This document shows, in pieces, positions 1 to 7,843 of a stretch of 64,000 nt of DNA; the first letter of the stretch is position 1, and each line of letters starts with the position of its first letter. The stretch is from Bacillus sp. FJAT-28004 (lineage in GTDB: Bacteria > Bacillota > Bacilli > Paenibacillales > Paenibacillaceae), in NCBI RefSeq assembly GCF_001280845.1, contig NZ_LGHP01000003.1, forward strand, positions 124,547 through 188,546. The letters run 5' to 3'. The notes below the pieces were generated by a model that saw only the letters and a program-made list of their open reading frames with translations, ran no database searches and was not told the origin of the DNA. Position numbers and translations under genes: made by a program.

Positions 1-158
1 TCGAAGACAGCGGCTTCGTCGCTTGCGTACTGCCAAAACCGGCAGCCGCCTAGGGCAGGGCCAAGCTTTGTACTGTCAATTGCAATGATTGCCTTCAACC
101 CGATAGAACGGTCCTGGAGGAAGATGAGCTGCTCATAGCTTTGATTCCATACATCCAA
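1..158 (-). CDS. Leu/Phe/Val dehydrogenase, N-terminal fragment cut by window edge
   Basis: Reverse-strand frame of 52 codons running off the left edge. It carries the N-terminal signature of NAD-dependent leucine/valine/phenylalanine dehydrogenases: YEQLIFLQD, then GLKAIIAID, then TKLGPALGGCRFW, the segment leading to the substrate-binding region. Family role: reversible oxidative deamination of branched-chain (or aromatic) amino acids, feeding branched-chain acyl-CoA synthesis. The start is TTG at 158-156, set by GGAGG at 170-166 seven bases upstream; an in-frame TGA lies at 188-186, so no earlier ATG exists. Leucine versus phenylalanine preference cannot be decided from this fragment. Bases 159-389 hold only this gene's upstream region and the divergent leader of the next gene. 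Confidence 0.85.
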   Translation of the reverse strand, partial: MDVWNQSYEQLIFLQDRSIGLKAIIAIDSTKLGPALGGCRFWQYASDEAAVF

Positions 159-389
159 GTGGATTCCTCCTTTGAAGTCTGCATGTCATGCTTCTTGTAT
201 GTAGTGTATTCAATGCTGCTTGCATGGGCTACATCATGTGTCTTAAGCCGCTCCAAAATGAGGGTGAAAATAATAATAGTAATTCTCTACCAGATAGGGC
301 AAAAATAATTTGTTATTATATTTATAGTTGAGCTTAATAGGTTCATCGCAATCCTATATTTATGATTTATTTATGATAGAAATAAGATA

Positions 390-1388
390 ATGAAAAAGGA
401 TGGGGTTTCATTGCATTTATTTCCTGTAGCCTACTCGCTATTATCAACCGAAGCGTTATTGTCGCATATTAAAGCACACTATGACATTCTTGAGCCCGCT
501 CGTCTGCAATATTTTCTGAGAGGGATGAACGATACTTATATTTTAGAGGCGGGGCAAGGCAAATACATATTTAGAGTTTACCGAGCGGACAGAAGAAACA
601 AATCGGAAGTTGCTTTTGAATTAGATTTATTAAACGATCTTCATGCAAAAGGTATAAACGTCTCCATACCGATACAAAAAAATGACGGCACATTAATTAA
701 CGAATTTTATGTTCCTGAAGGTGTAAAGTACGGGGTAATGTTTAGTTTTGCTGAAGGTAATGAAAAGAGAATGCAGCATACAGAAGATAGTCGTTTATTT
801 GGAGCAGCAGTTGCCCAAATTCACCAAGCTGCAAACCATTTCACTTCGGAACACGCAAGAGGCGAGCTTGATTTTGAACATTTAATGGAGACTCCGCTTA
901 GCATAATCAAGTTGCATATGGAAAATCGGCAAGAGGATTATCAATTTCTGTATGAGCTGATCATGCGCTTAAAGAATCAGCTAGTCATCCATCTGGAAGC
1001 AGGACTGGACTTTGGAATTTGCCATGGGGATCTGCATGGCAATACGAATGTCGCTTTTTCGGACGATGGAATACTGACACATTATGATTTTGATATTTGT
1101 GGGTATGGATGGAGAGCTTATGACATTGCTGAGTTTAGACTGGCGAGAGAAATTCATAGCGGGCATGATAAAGATGAGGTTGAAAGACTATGGAATGCAT
1201 TTATTAATGGGTACAAGGAAATCAGATCTATAAGCGATAATGATATTAAAGCTGTTCCGATATTCGTAGCGCTTAGACAGCTGTGGCTCTTTAGTTTATG
1301 TTTCAGTGAATCTGAGCTAATCGGAGCAGCTGATTTTGATGATGGATTTATTGACAGCAAGATGGAGTATTTTAGAAATTTAGAATAG
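390..1388 (+). CDS. Phosphotransferase of the APH/choline kinase fold
   Basis: 332-residue protein of the aminoglycoside phosphotransferase/homoserine kinase type II superfamily. Visible features: an N-lobe with YIFRVYR, a catalytic loop HGDLHGNTN beginning at H212 (catalytic Asp about 214), and the metal-binding D at about 233 in HYDFDICG. These kinases use ATP to phosphorylate small hydroxyl substrates; the closest look is to the SrkA/HSK-II-like branch rather than to true antibiotic kinases, so no resistance role is claimed. The ATG at 390 has a poor ribosome site; a TTG at 411 preceded by AAAGGATGGGG is a possible true start. A cupin and a GNAT follow in the same direction with 26-30 base gaps, so the three may be co-transcribed. 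Confidence 0.8.
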   Translation: MKKDGVSLHLFPVAYSLLSTEALLSHIKAHYDILEPARLQYFLRGMNDTYILEAGQGKYIFRVYRADRRNKSEVAFELDLLNDLHAKGINVSIPIQKNDGTLINEFYVPEGVKYGVMFSFAEGNEKRMQHTEDSRLFGAAVAQIHQAANHFTSEHARGELDFEHLMETPLSIIKLHMENRQEDYQFLYELIMRLKNQLVIHLEAGLDFGICHGDLHGNTNVAFSDDGILTHYDFDICGYGWRAYDIAEFRLAREIHSGHDKDEVERLWNAFINGYKEIRSISDNDIKAVPIFVALRQLWLFSLCFSESELIGAADFDDGFIDSKMEYFRNLE

Positions 1389-1414
1389 ATGTCACAAATG
1401 GGAGGTGTTATCAA

Positions 1415-1909
1415 TTGAAGTTAATTGATGAGACGGTTGTGAAATTAGCAGAAGCCTTTCAACTGCCTGAACGTATATTTCAAATAGATGATTTACCATG
1501 GGTTCCCTTTAATGAAAATCATACCTGTTATTTTAAACCTTTACGCTTTGATCTTAGCACGGGAACATGGATATATTTATTCAAAATAAAGAGCAATCAA
1601 GTGTTAGGCAAGCATAGGCATACCGGCGGATCTGTGATCGGGTATAACATTCAAGGGAAATGGCGATATGAAGGGCGTGATTGGGCAGCTACCCCAGGAA
1701 CATTTATATTTGAACCGCCCGGAGATATTCATACACTGATCACGGAAGATGAGGAAGTATTGACGCTCTTTATATTAGGAGGAGCACTTCAATATTTCAA
1801 TGACAACGATGAAATTACCGGTCAAGATGATATTTTCACCGTTCTCAAGAAGTATAAGGACTTTTGTGAACAAAATAGTATACAGGAAAATCATGAGTTG
1901 ATTTATTAA
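1415..1909 (+). CDS. Cupin protein, 2,4'-dihydroxyacetophenone dioxygenase-like
   Basis: 164-residue single-domain cupin. The stretch from FKPLRFD through KHRHTGG (H67, H69), GYNIQGKWRYE and EPPGDIHTL reproduces the pattern of the 2,4'-dihydroxyacetophenone dioxygenase (DAD) family, non-haem Fe(II) enzymes that cleave a C-C bond in hydroxylated aryl ketones. The two His in HRH, a later Glu and the His of DIHTL are the expected metal ligands. Start is TTG at 1415 with GGAGG at 1401-1405, nine bases upstream. Many proteins with this fold in Firmicutes are uncharacterised, so the actual substrate is unknown; the family call is from pattern memory, not a search. Confidence 0.7.
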   Translation: MKLIDETVVKLAEAFQLPERIFQIDDLPWVPFNENHTCYFKPLRFDLSTGTWIYLFKIKSNQVLGKHRHTGGSVIGYNIQGKWRYEGRDWAATPGTFIFEPPGDIHTLITEDEEVLTLFILGGALQYFNDNDEITGQDDIFTVLKKYKDFCEQNSIQENHELIY

Positions 1910-1939
1910 TCTGAAGAGTAGGATTAGGAGAGATCAAAA

Positions 1940-2503
1940 TTGAAGGAACAATTAACAGAACATATGATAGAAGGTCATTCTATTTTATTACGTCCTGCGA
2001 GGGAGTCTGATATCGAGGCTTACTTTGCTTTTATCCAAGATACAGAGATGAATCTGCTGACAGGTTCGCAAAAAGCTTTTACACGTGACCAAATTGTAGC
2101 ATGGATTAGCAAAATTAGTGTGAGGGATGAAGAGCGTTTTGATTCTATCATTATTTTGAAGGAAACAGACGAGCTGCTCGGTGAGGTTGTATTAAATGAA
2201 ATTGATGCTACAAACCGGAGCGCGAATATACGTATTGGAATTCAAGGGGCGCAGCATCGGGGCAAAGGTTATGGTACGGAAGCGATGATTCTTATGCTTA
2301 GATATGGATTTGAAAAGTTGAACTTGCATCGGATCCATCTCGGAGTTTATGCTTTTAATCCGCGCGCCATCCATGTGTATGAGAAAATTGGCTTTCAACG
2401 CGAGGGAATAGAACGGGACGCTTTATATATGGATGGGAAGTTTCATGACCTCATAACGATGTCTATACTAGAGGATGAGTTCCACACTAAATACGGGGCA
2501 TAA
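1940..2503 (+). CDS. GNAT N-acetyltransferase (RimJ/RimL type)
   Basis: 187-residue acetyltransferase. The acetyl-CoA loop appears as RGKGYGTEAM and the C-terminal helix/strand as NPRAIHVYEKIGF followed by REG, the standard GNAT motif A/B order; overall length and the N-terminal LLRPARESDIE match the RimJ/RimL (Acetyltransf_3) branch, which acetylates N-termini or small amines. Start is TTG at 1940 with AGGAGA about nine bases upstream. It is the last gene of the 390-2503 group and is followed at once by a strong terminator. The substrate is not predictable. Confidence 0.85.
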   Translation: MKEQLTEHMIEGHSILLRPARESDIEAYFAFIQDTEMNLLTGSQKAFTRDQIVAWISKISVRDEERFDSIIILKETDELLGEVVLNEIDATNRSANIRIGIQGAQHRGKGYGTEAMILMLRYGFEKLNLHRIHLGVYAFNPRAIHVYEKIGFQREGIERDALYMDGKFHDLITMSILEDEFHTKYGA

Positions 2504-2516
2504 ACAAACATAAATA

Positions 2517-2565
2517 AAGCGTCAAACTAAAACATGGTTAGCATGTTCTAGTTTGACGCTTTTTT
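2517..2565. terminator. Bidirectional rho-independent terminator
   Basis: A 20-base stem (2517-2536 with 2542-2561, one G-T wobble), five-base loop and a T6 run. It ends the GNAT transcript; the A-rich left flank lets it also serve the minus-strand HD-GYP gene that ends at 2574. Confidence 0.9.
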
Positions 2566-2573
2566 GCTAAAAT

Positions 2574-3560
2574 TTACATTTCGTTAGAATGGAGTGCAAG
2601 GAAGGAGTCAACGAGATCAGGGTCAAAATGCAGCCCGCGCTGTTCACTAATATACTCTAATGCACGCTCTTCGGACCATTTTTCTTTGTATGGACGAGTG
2701 CTGGTCAATGCATCATAAACATCGACGACGCTAACGATTCGCGCTTCAATCGGTATATTTTCTCCAGCAAGCTGATGCGGGTAGCCTGTACCGTCCCATT
2801 TTTCATGGTGGTACAAAATAATATTTTTGCCCATTTCGAGCTCAAGCTTAAATAAATCATCAGTAAGCTCAGCATAAATTTTATCGATGATATCAACGCC
2901 GATTTGCGTATGCATCTCAACAATTTGTCGTTCATAATAGGCTAGAGGTCCGGGCTTATACAGAATGCCCTCCGGGATTCCTGATTTGCCGATATCATGC
3001 AAAATGCTCGCATGCGAGATGCGGTTCACTGAGTTCTCCGACCAGCCTAATAACATGCGTTCATTATGGAAGTGAGTGAACCGTTCCGTTAAATCACGCA
3101 CACGTACGAGATGCTGCTCGATACCGGGATCACGTATTTCGCAAGAAATGGCCAGCACCTTGAGCATGGAGCTTTGGATGGAGCCGATGCGCTCCTCAGG
3201 TAAATAAAAGCCGCTCTTTAGCTTTTCCAGCTCACGAAAAACACCGATATAATAGGTCCCCCCTTCAGCATGAAGAGGCGTTATTGTAATCGAGGAATGC
3301 CAAATGCTGCTGTCTCTTCTTCGATTCGTCAGTACGCCAGACCATGGCAAGCCTTGTTTAAGCGCCAGCTTCATCTGATCATGCGTTTCTTTTGGCGTAT
3401 AGGATGTACGTAAAATGCCAGCTTTTTTCCCGGTTATTTCTTGGGAAGAGTAACCCGTAATTTTCTCATAGGACGGATTGACAGCAAGAATATGATGTTC
3501 TATATCTGTGATGATCACAGCATCTGCTAGTTTGAGGTAATGGACTAGATTTTCATTCAT
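2574..3560 (-). CDS. PAS-HD-GYP protein, putative c-di-GMP phosphodiesterase
   Basis: 328 residues. Residues about 1-115 form a PAS sensor domain (VNPSYEKITGYS) and about 130-325 an HD-GYP domain with HD at 188-189 (LHDIGKSGIP), HH at 251-252 and GYP at 259-261 (KWDGTGYP). All metal-binding positions of active HD-GYP phosphodiesterases look present, so hydrolysis of cyclic di-GMP to GMP is the likely activity, with the PAS domain modulating it. No membrane segment is seen, so it is cytoplasmic. It lies 18 bases downstream of the helicase gene on the same strand, and the pair is probably co-transcribed. A GAGGAG ribosome site sits rather far (about 14 bases) before the ATG. Confidence 0.88.
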   Translation of the reverse strand: MNENLVHYLKLADAVIITDIEHHILAVNPSYEKITGYSSQEITGKKAGILRTSYTPKETHDQMKLALKQGLPWSGVLTNRRRDSSIWHSSITITPLHAEGGTYYIGVFRELEKLKSGFYLPEERIGSIQSSMLKVLAISCEIRDPGIEQHLVRVRDLTERFTHFHNERMLLGWSENSVNRISHASILHDIGKSGIPEGILYKPGPLAYYERQIVEMHTQIGVDIIDKIYAELTDDLFKLELEMGKNIILYHHEKWDGTGYPHQLAGENIPIEARIVSVVDVYDALTSTRPYKEKWSEERALEYISEQRGLHFDPDLVDSFLALHSNEM

Positions 3561-3578
3561 GTTGCTAATGGTTTCTCC

Positions 3579-5813
3579 TCACTTCTTTTTCTTAGGCAAT
3601 AGCTTTGTTCCTTGCTCCATCGGGGACTGGCATAATGGGCAAGCTCGCGTCACTGACTGTGAATCCTCGTACGTAATAATTCGTTGCCATACCTCGCAGG
3701 AATCGCTTGTGCATAACCATGCAAGAGCTGACTCCGATTCGCCGTCCTCTTCTTGTCCTGACATGAATGCAGAACGAATGAATCGGGATAATTCAGCTGG
3801 TTTGCCTCGGTACAGAGCAGGAGAGCTGATGTACAATTCTTCTTGGGCTCTGGTGACGGCAACATAAGCGAGTCTTCTTTCTTCCTCAAGCGCTTCTGCA
3901 AGCGCGTTGTCACCCGTTTGAATAGAACTCCGATCACTATGCTTATCCGCAGCTAGCGCAGAGCTATGCGGCAAAATACCTTCGGAGGCACCGATAACGA
4001 ATACGATCGGAAATTCAAGCCCCTTGGATCTATGAATCGACATCAGCGATATCGCGCTGCGATTATGATTATGCTTCTGAAGCTGCTGCACTGCAGCATG
4101 CTTGTTCGTAATATCATCAATATAGGTCAGAAAAGCCTCGATGGTATCGTATGCGCTCGCAGCGGCCTCGAATTCATCCAGCACTTCCTTTAAACCTTCC
4201 TTATGCTCCGTCATCTCATGACGCTTGCTCGTTTCGAGAAATTGGTCATAAAAGGATTGGCGAAGCTGCATAATAGCTTCAGCAGGTTTTAATTCAGCTA
4301 GTGCTTTAATAAGCTTGATGCGCTCTTTGATTTTGTCCTTCTGAAACTCTTTCACTTGTGGAAATTCAAGCAAGTGAATGAGCGGCCATTTCTTTGCGCG
4401 CTGCTTGTCCTGGTTCCATATGAATGCCATAGCCTGCTCGCGATTGACATACAGCGAGGGGAGCAAGATTTCCATAGCATCGAAATTTCGGCGATCCATC
4501 GCAAGCCGCAGATGTGCAACTAATGTCTTTATCGCCCACTGGTCATAAAAGAGCTGGCCATCGCCGAAGTCGATAAACGGCAGTTCCCTCGTGAGCAGCA
4601 GCTCGATGAGTGCCCTGCTGCTGCTCGCTGTACGGAACAAAACAGCAAAATCACCATAGGAGCGATAACCTTGTGCAATTTGCGAACTAATGGTATCCGT
4701 AATGAGCTTTGCTTCGTCCTGCGTCGTTTTGAGCCTTGCATAGGATGGGCTGACTCCTTTAGGCTTAACAGCTAAGAGCGATTTCTCTTTGCGGAGCTTA
4801 TTATATTGAATGATGGCATTGCCAAGACCAACGATTGTGCTGGTTGAGCGGTAGTTAATATCAAGTACATAAGTTGCTGCGCCCGGATATTGATGCTCGA
4901 AGTTCAATATATAATCGTTTTTTGCGCCGTTGAAAGAGTAGATCGTCTGATCGTCATCACCGACGACCATAAGGTTGCGATGCTTGTCTGCAAGCATTTG
5001 GACGAGCACATATTGCACTTGATTCGTGTCTTGGAATTCATCGATCATGATGTACTGAAAGCGTTGCTGAAGTGTTGCGAGAAGCGCTTTGTCGTCCCTC
5101 AGAAGCTTATAGGCTTCAAGCAGCAGATCATCGTAATCGAGTTTATCCATCTCTTTCTTCCACTGTTCATAACGGGTGAAAAGCAGCTTTAACTCTCTTT
5201 CCTCCGTTGTAGAAGCGGGAAGGTCCTGGATGTTGATCATCTGCAGCTTAATTGCTGAGAGCTGTGCAAGCAATGTTTCGGGCTCATATTCGTTTTGCAG
5301 CAAAAGCTCTCGCATCAGTCGTTTGAAAAAAATATGCTTTTGTCCGGTCTCTCCCAAAATCCCTTGGCGATATCCGCGGCCCCGCAGCAGCTGGAGGCAG
5401 AAGGAATGAAAGGTGCGAGCCTCCACGCCGCTTGCTGCCTGCGGGCTAAGAACTGGAAGCGCTCGAATGCGGCTGCGCATTTCATCGGCTGCTTTTTTGG
5501 AAAAGGTCATAAGTAAAATATGCTGTGGCAAAGCGCCCTGTACAGCAAGCAAATAAGCCGTTCGGCATACGAGTACAGACGTTTTGCCTGAACCGGCTCC
5601 TGCAAGCGTCAGCGCAGGACCTTTATTATGGCGAACCGCGGCAATTTGAGGTCTATTGAGTGAAATGCCGAATTGCTCTAAAGAGCGGAAAAAACCGGCA
5701 TCTTTCTGGTTAGCATCAACAAGCTGACGGCTGGTTTCGGCTTCCGCTTGCTCGGCAAAAGGAACCTGACTGTTCCGAATGCCTATGGGAAATGTATAAT
5801 AGACATTACTCAC
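3579..5813 (-). CDS. UvrD/PcrA-type superfamily 1 DNA helicase with C-terminal Cys cluster
   Basis: About 744 residues. Superfamily 1A motifs occur in order: LAGAGSGKTS (Walker A), IDEFQDTNQ (motif II), GDDDQTIYSFNGA (III), NYRST (IV), SIHRSKGLEFP (V) and EEERRLAYVAVTRA (VI), so this is an ATP-driven 3'-5' DNA helicase. It is not canonical PcrA by its short C-terminus, which instead carries LCTSDSC and CPLC, a possible four-Cys zinc ribbon, then a KKKK tail. The longest frame starts at GTG 5843 with no ribosome site; I chose GTG 5813, preceded by AAAGGTGA at good distance. It is divergent from the GNAT at 5883 and followed by the HD-GYP gene. Role in repair or recombination is family inference. 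Confidence 0.88.
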   Translation of the reverse strand: MSNVYYTFPIGIRNSQVPFAEQAEAETSRQLVDANQKDAGFFRSLEQFGISLNRPQIAAVRHNKGPALTLAGAGSGKTSVLVCRTAYLLAVQGALPQHILLMTFSKKAADEMRSRIRALPVLSPQAASGVEARTFHSFCLQLLRGRGYRQGILGETGQKHIFFKRLMRELLLQNEYEPETLLAQLSAIKLQMINIQDLPASTTEERELKLLFTRYEQWKKEMDKLDYDDLLLEAYKLLRDDKALLATLQQRFQYIMIDEFQDTNQVQYVLVQMLADKHRNLMVVGDDDQTIYSFNGAKNDYILNFEHQYPGAATYVLDINYRSTSTIVGLGNAIIQYNKLRKEKSLLAVKPKGVSPSYARLKTTQDEAKLITDTISSQIAQGYRSYGDFAVLFRTASSSRALIELLLTRELPFIDFGDGQLFYDQWAIKTLVAHLRLAMDRRNFDAMEILLPSLYVNREQAMAFIWNQDKQRAKKWPLIHLLEFPQVKEFQKDKIKERIKLIKALAELKPAEAIMQLRQSFYDQFLETSKRHEMTEHKEGLKEVLDEFEAAASAYDTIEAFLTYIDDITNKHAAVQQLQKHNHNRSAISLMSIHRSKGLEFPIVFVIGASEGILPHSSALAADKHSDRSSIQTGDNALAEALEEERRLAYVAVTRAQEELYISSPALYRGKPAELSRFIRSAFMSGQEEDGESESALAWLCTSDSCEVWQRIITYEDSQSVTRACPLCQSPMEQGTKLLPKKKK

Positions 5814-5882
5814 TATTTCATCACCTTTAAGAATAATATTCACTTATTATAACAGAACATTAAAAGAATGAGGGATGACATC

Positions 5883-6443
5883 ATGATTGGACAAGCTATG
5901 AAACAAGATTTACAAGAAGTAATGCCGCTCTTGCTCTCTGCGATCGGTCACATTGCCTATACTTTAGCTGGTACTGAGGATGATTCTGAAGTAGAGCGCA
6001 TCCTTGGTGAATTTTACATTCGGGAGGACAATCGGATCAGCTACAAGCATGTTCTTGTCGATAGAAGAGAAGATTGTATTGCGGGTATGCTAATCAGCTA
6101 TGCAGGTGATGGAGCTGCTGAGCTTGATTTGCCCTTTGTTACACGTCCTGGACGGGATACAGGTGTTCGTGCGGATGAAATCATTGCTGTTGAGGCGCAA
6201 GAGGGCGATTATTACTTGGATTCCATCGCAGTTGCTGAACGCTATCAGGGGCAGGGCATCGCTAAGGCGCTAATCAGTGCTTTTGAACAGAAGGGTGTAG
6301 AGGCAGGATATAACAGGCTGTCATTAATTGTGGAGCCAGAAAATACGAGAGCTTATGCGATTTACAAAAAGCTTGGTTTTACCGAGGATGGTACGATCCT
6401 AGTGAGTGGAAGTCCCTATATCCGAATGGTAAAAATGCAGTAA
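5883..6443 (+). CDS. GNAT N-acetyltransferase
   Basis: 186-residue single-domain acetyltransferase. Core motif YLDSIAVAERYQGQGIAKAL gives the acetyl-CoA-binding Q/RxxGxG/A loop, and NTRAYAIYKKLGF is the motif B end. An ATG at 5868 is in frame, but the ribosome site GAGGGA (5870-5875) sits eight bases before the ATG at 5883, so the shorter form is preferred. The gene is divergent from the helicase with a very short shared upstream region. Substrate unknown. Confidence 0.85.
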   Translation: MIGQAMKQDLQEVMPLLLSAIGHIAYTLAGTEDDSEVERILGEFYIREDNRISYKHVLVDRREDCIAGMLISYAGDGAAELDLPFVTRPGRDTGVRADEIIAVEAQEGDYYLDSIAVAERYQGQGIAKALISAFEQKGVEAGYNRLSLIVEPENTRAYAIYKKLGFTEDGTILVSGSPYIRMVKMQ

Positions 6444-6550
6444 TTGTTCATTAAGTTAATTATGGAATAAAAAGGGTTTGTGCGGTAAGATGAGAGAGTT
6501 ATATATGTAATTTATCATAGACTTTCATCGTAACCGGGGGCGTGTTATTT

Positions 6551-7843
6551 ATGGCTATTGCAAGCTTCAAATCGAAATTAGCTTACAGCTCGGGAAATTT
6601 ATCAGTCAACTTAATTGCACAGGCCTTCGCATCCTACATCGTTTTTTATTATGTGGATGTGCTTGGTGTAAAACCGACTTTAATCAGTCTGGCAATGGTG
6701 ATTCATGGCATCGTAAATGCGGTGCTAAACCCGTTGTTCGGGCATATTTCCGATCGTACCAGCTCCCGTTTTGGCAGGCGCATTCCGTACATGCTGTTTG
6801 GAATGTTACCGCTGGCTGCTTTGTTTACGGCTATTTGGTTTCCAGTAGGCACTGGATCAGAGTTGTTTTGGTATTTTTTAACGATCGTGTTGCTCTATGA
6901 CATTATGTTCGTTATGGTTGTATTGAATTATTCAGCACTCTTTCCTGAAATGTTTACAACAATGAAAGAACGAGCATCGGTGTCCTCTTGGCGTCAAATG
7001 TTCGGCATCGTGGGGATGATTATTGGCGTGGCGCTGCCTCCTCTCGTATACGGCAATCTGGGCTGGGGGCCAATGGGAGCAATCTTTGCAGGTATTGCGT
7101 TGATTTTCTTTATTATTATGGTATCGGCCAGCAAAGAGAAGGTTGTCGTTTCGCGTGAAGAAGTCGGTTTTGTTCAATCCTTGAAATTCACGTTCTCAAA
7201 TAAGGCTTTTGTTTTATTCGTTATCGGCAGCTTTTTCGTACAATTTACCTTTGCAATGCTGCCTGCAGCTATTCCTTTCTTCACCAAATATGTACTTGGG
7301 GCTGATGATGGCAGCAATACGATTCTACTCGGCGCTATCTTTGTCGCTGCAATTCCTTGTGTCTACATATGGGGTAGATTGTTGCAGAGATGGGGGGCGC
7401 GCATGACCGTGATGATCGCAGTAAGCATCTATGCGTTAGCAATGATTCCATTTTTATTCGTATCCAGTGTTGCAACAGCAGCTTTGGCAGCGGTCGTTAT
7501 CGGTATTGGTTTAGCAGGTCTGCTCGTTTTGCTGGATGTTTTGTTGTCCGAGATTATTGATGAGGATGAGAAGCGGACAAACTTACGCCGAGAGGGCATG
7601 TATTTTGGCATGAATGGCTTCATCGTCAAATGGGGAATCTCGCTGCAGGCTGTTGTTCTAGGCGTTGTTTTGGAGGCTACAGGTTATGTGAAGGATGCGG
7701 TTCAAGCGGATGCAGCAGTGTGGGGTATTCGTTCGATGCTCAGCTTCATCCCATTCATAGCTTTAATAGTGGCTCTTCTATTCTTCTATTTATATCCTAT
7801 TCGTCATTCTAATCATATGACAAGAAGCGGTGAGCCACAGTAA
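6551..7843 (+). CDS. MFS/GPH-type sugar-cation symporter
   Basis: About 430 residues with about 12 hydrophobic segments. The N-terminal LAYSSGNLSVNL and the loop FGHISDRTSSRFGRRIPY are typical of the glycoside-pentoside-hexuronide (MelB/XylP-like, MFS_2) family, which import glycosides with Na+ or H+. The start ATG at 6551 has GGGGG ten bases upstream; a GTG at 6542 is too close to that site. The stop codon overlaps the next gene's ATG by one base, suggesting translational coupling to the membrane glycosyltransferase that follows. Some MFS_2 members move lipids or lysophospholipids instead of sugars, so the cargo is open. Confidence 0.82.
   Translation: MAIASFKSKLAYSSGNLSVNLIAQAFASYIVFYYVDVLGVKPTLISLAMVIHGIVNAVLNPLFGHISDRTSSRFGRRIPYMLFGMLPLAALFTAIWFPVGTGSELFWYFLTIVLLYDIMFVMVVLNYSALFPEMFTTMKERASVSSWRQMFGIVGMIIGVALPPLVYGNLGWGPMGAIFAGIALIFFIIMVSASKEKVVVSREEVGFVQSLKFTFSNKAFVLFVIGSFFVQFTFAMLPAAIPFFTKYVLGADDGSNTILLGAIFVAAIPCVYIWGRLLQRWGARMTVMIAVSIYALAMIPFLFVSSVATAALAAVVIGIGLAGLLVLLDVLLSEIIDEDEKRTNLRREGMYFGMNGFIVKWGISLQAVVLGVVLEATGYVKDAVQADAAVWGIRSMLSFIPFIALIVALLFFYLYPIRHSNHMTRSGEPQ

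Noticed and set aside
390..1388. Aminoglycoside resistance gene
   Set aside because: Only the shared kinase fold is seen; the sequence is closer to homoserine-kinase-II/SrkA-like proteins.
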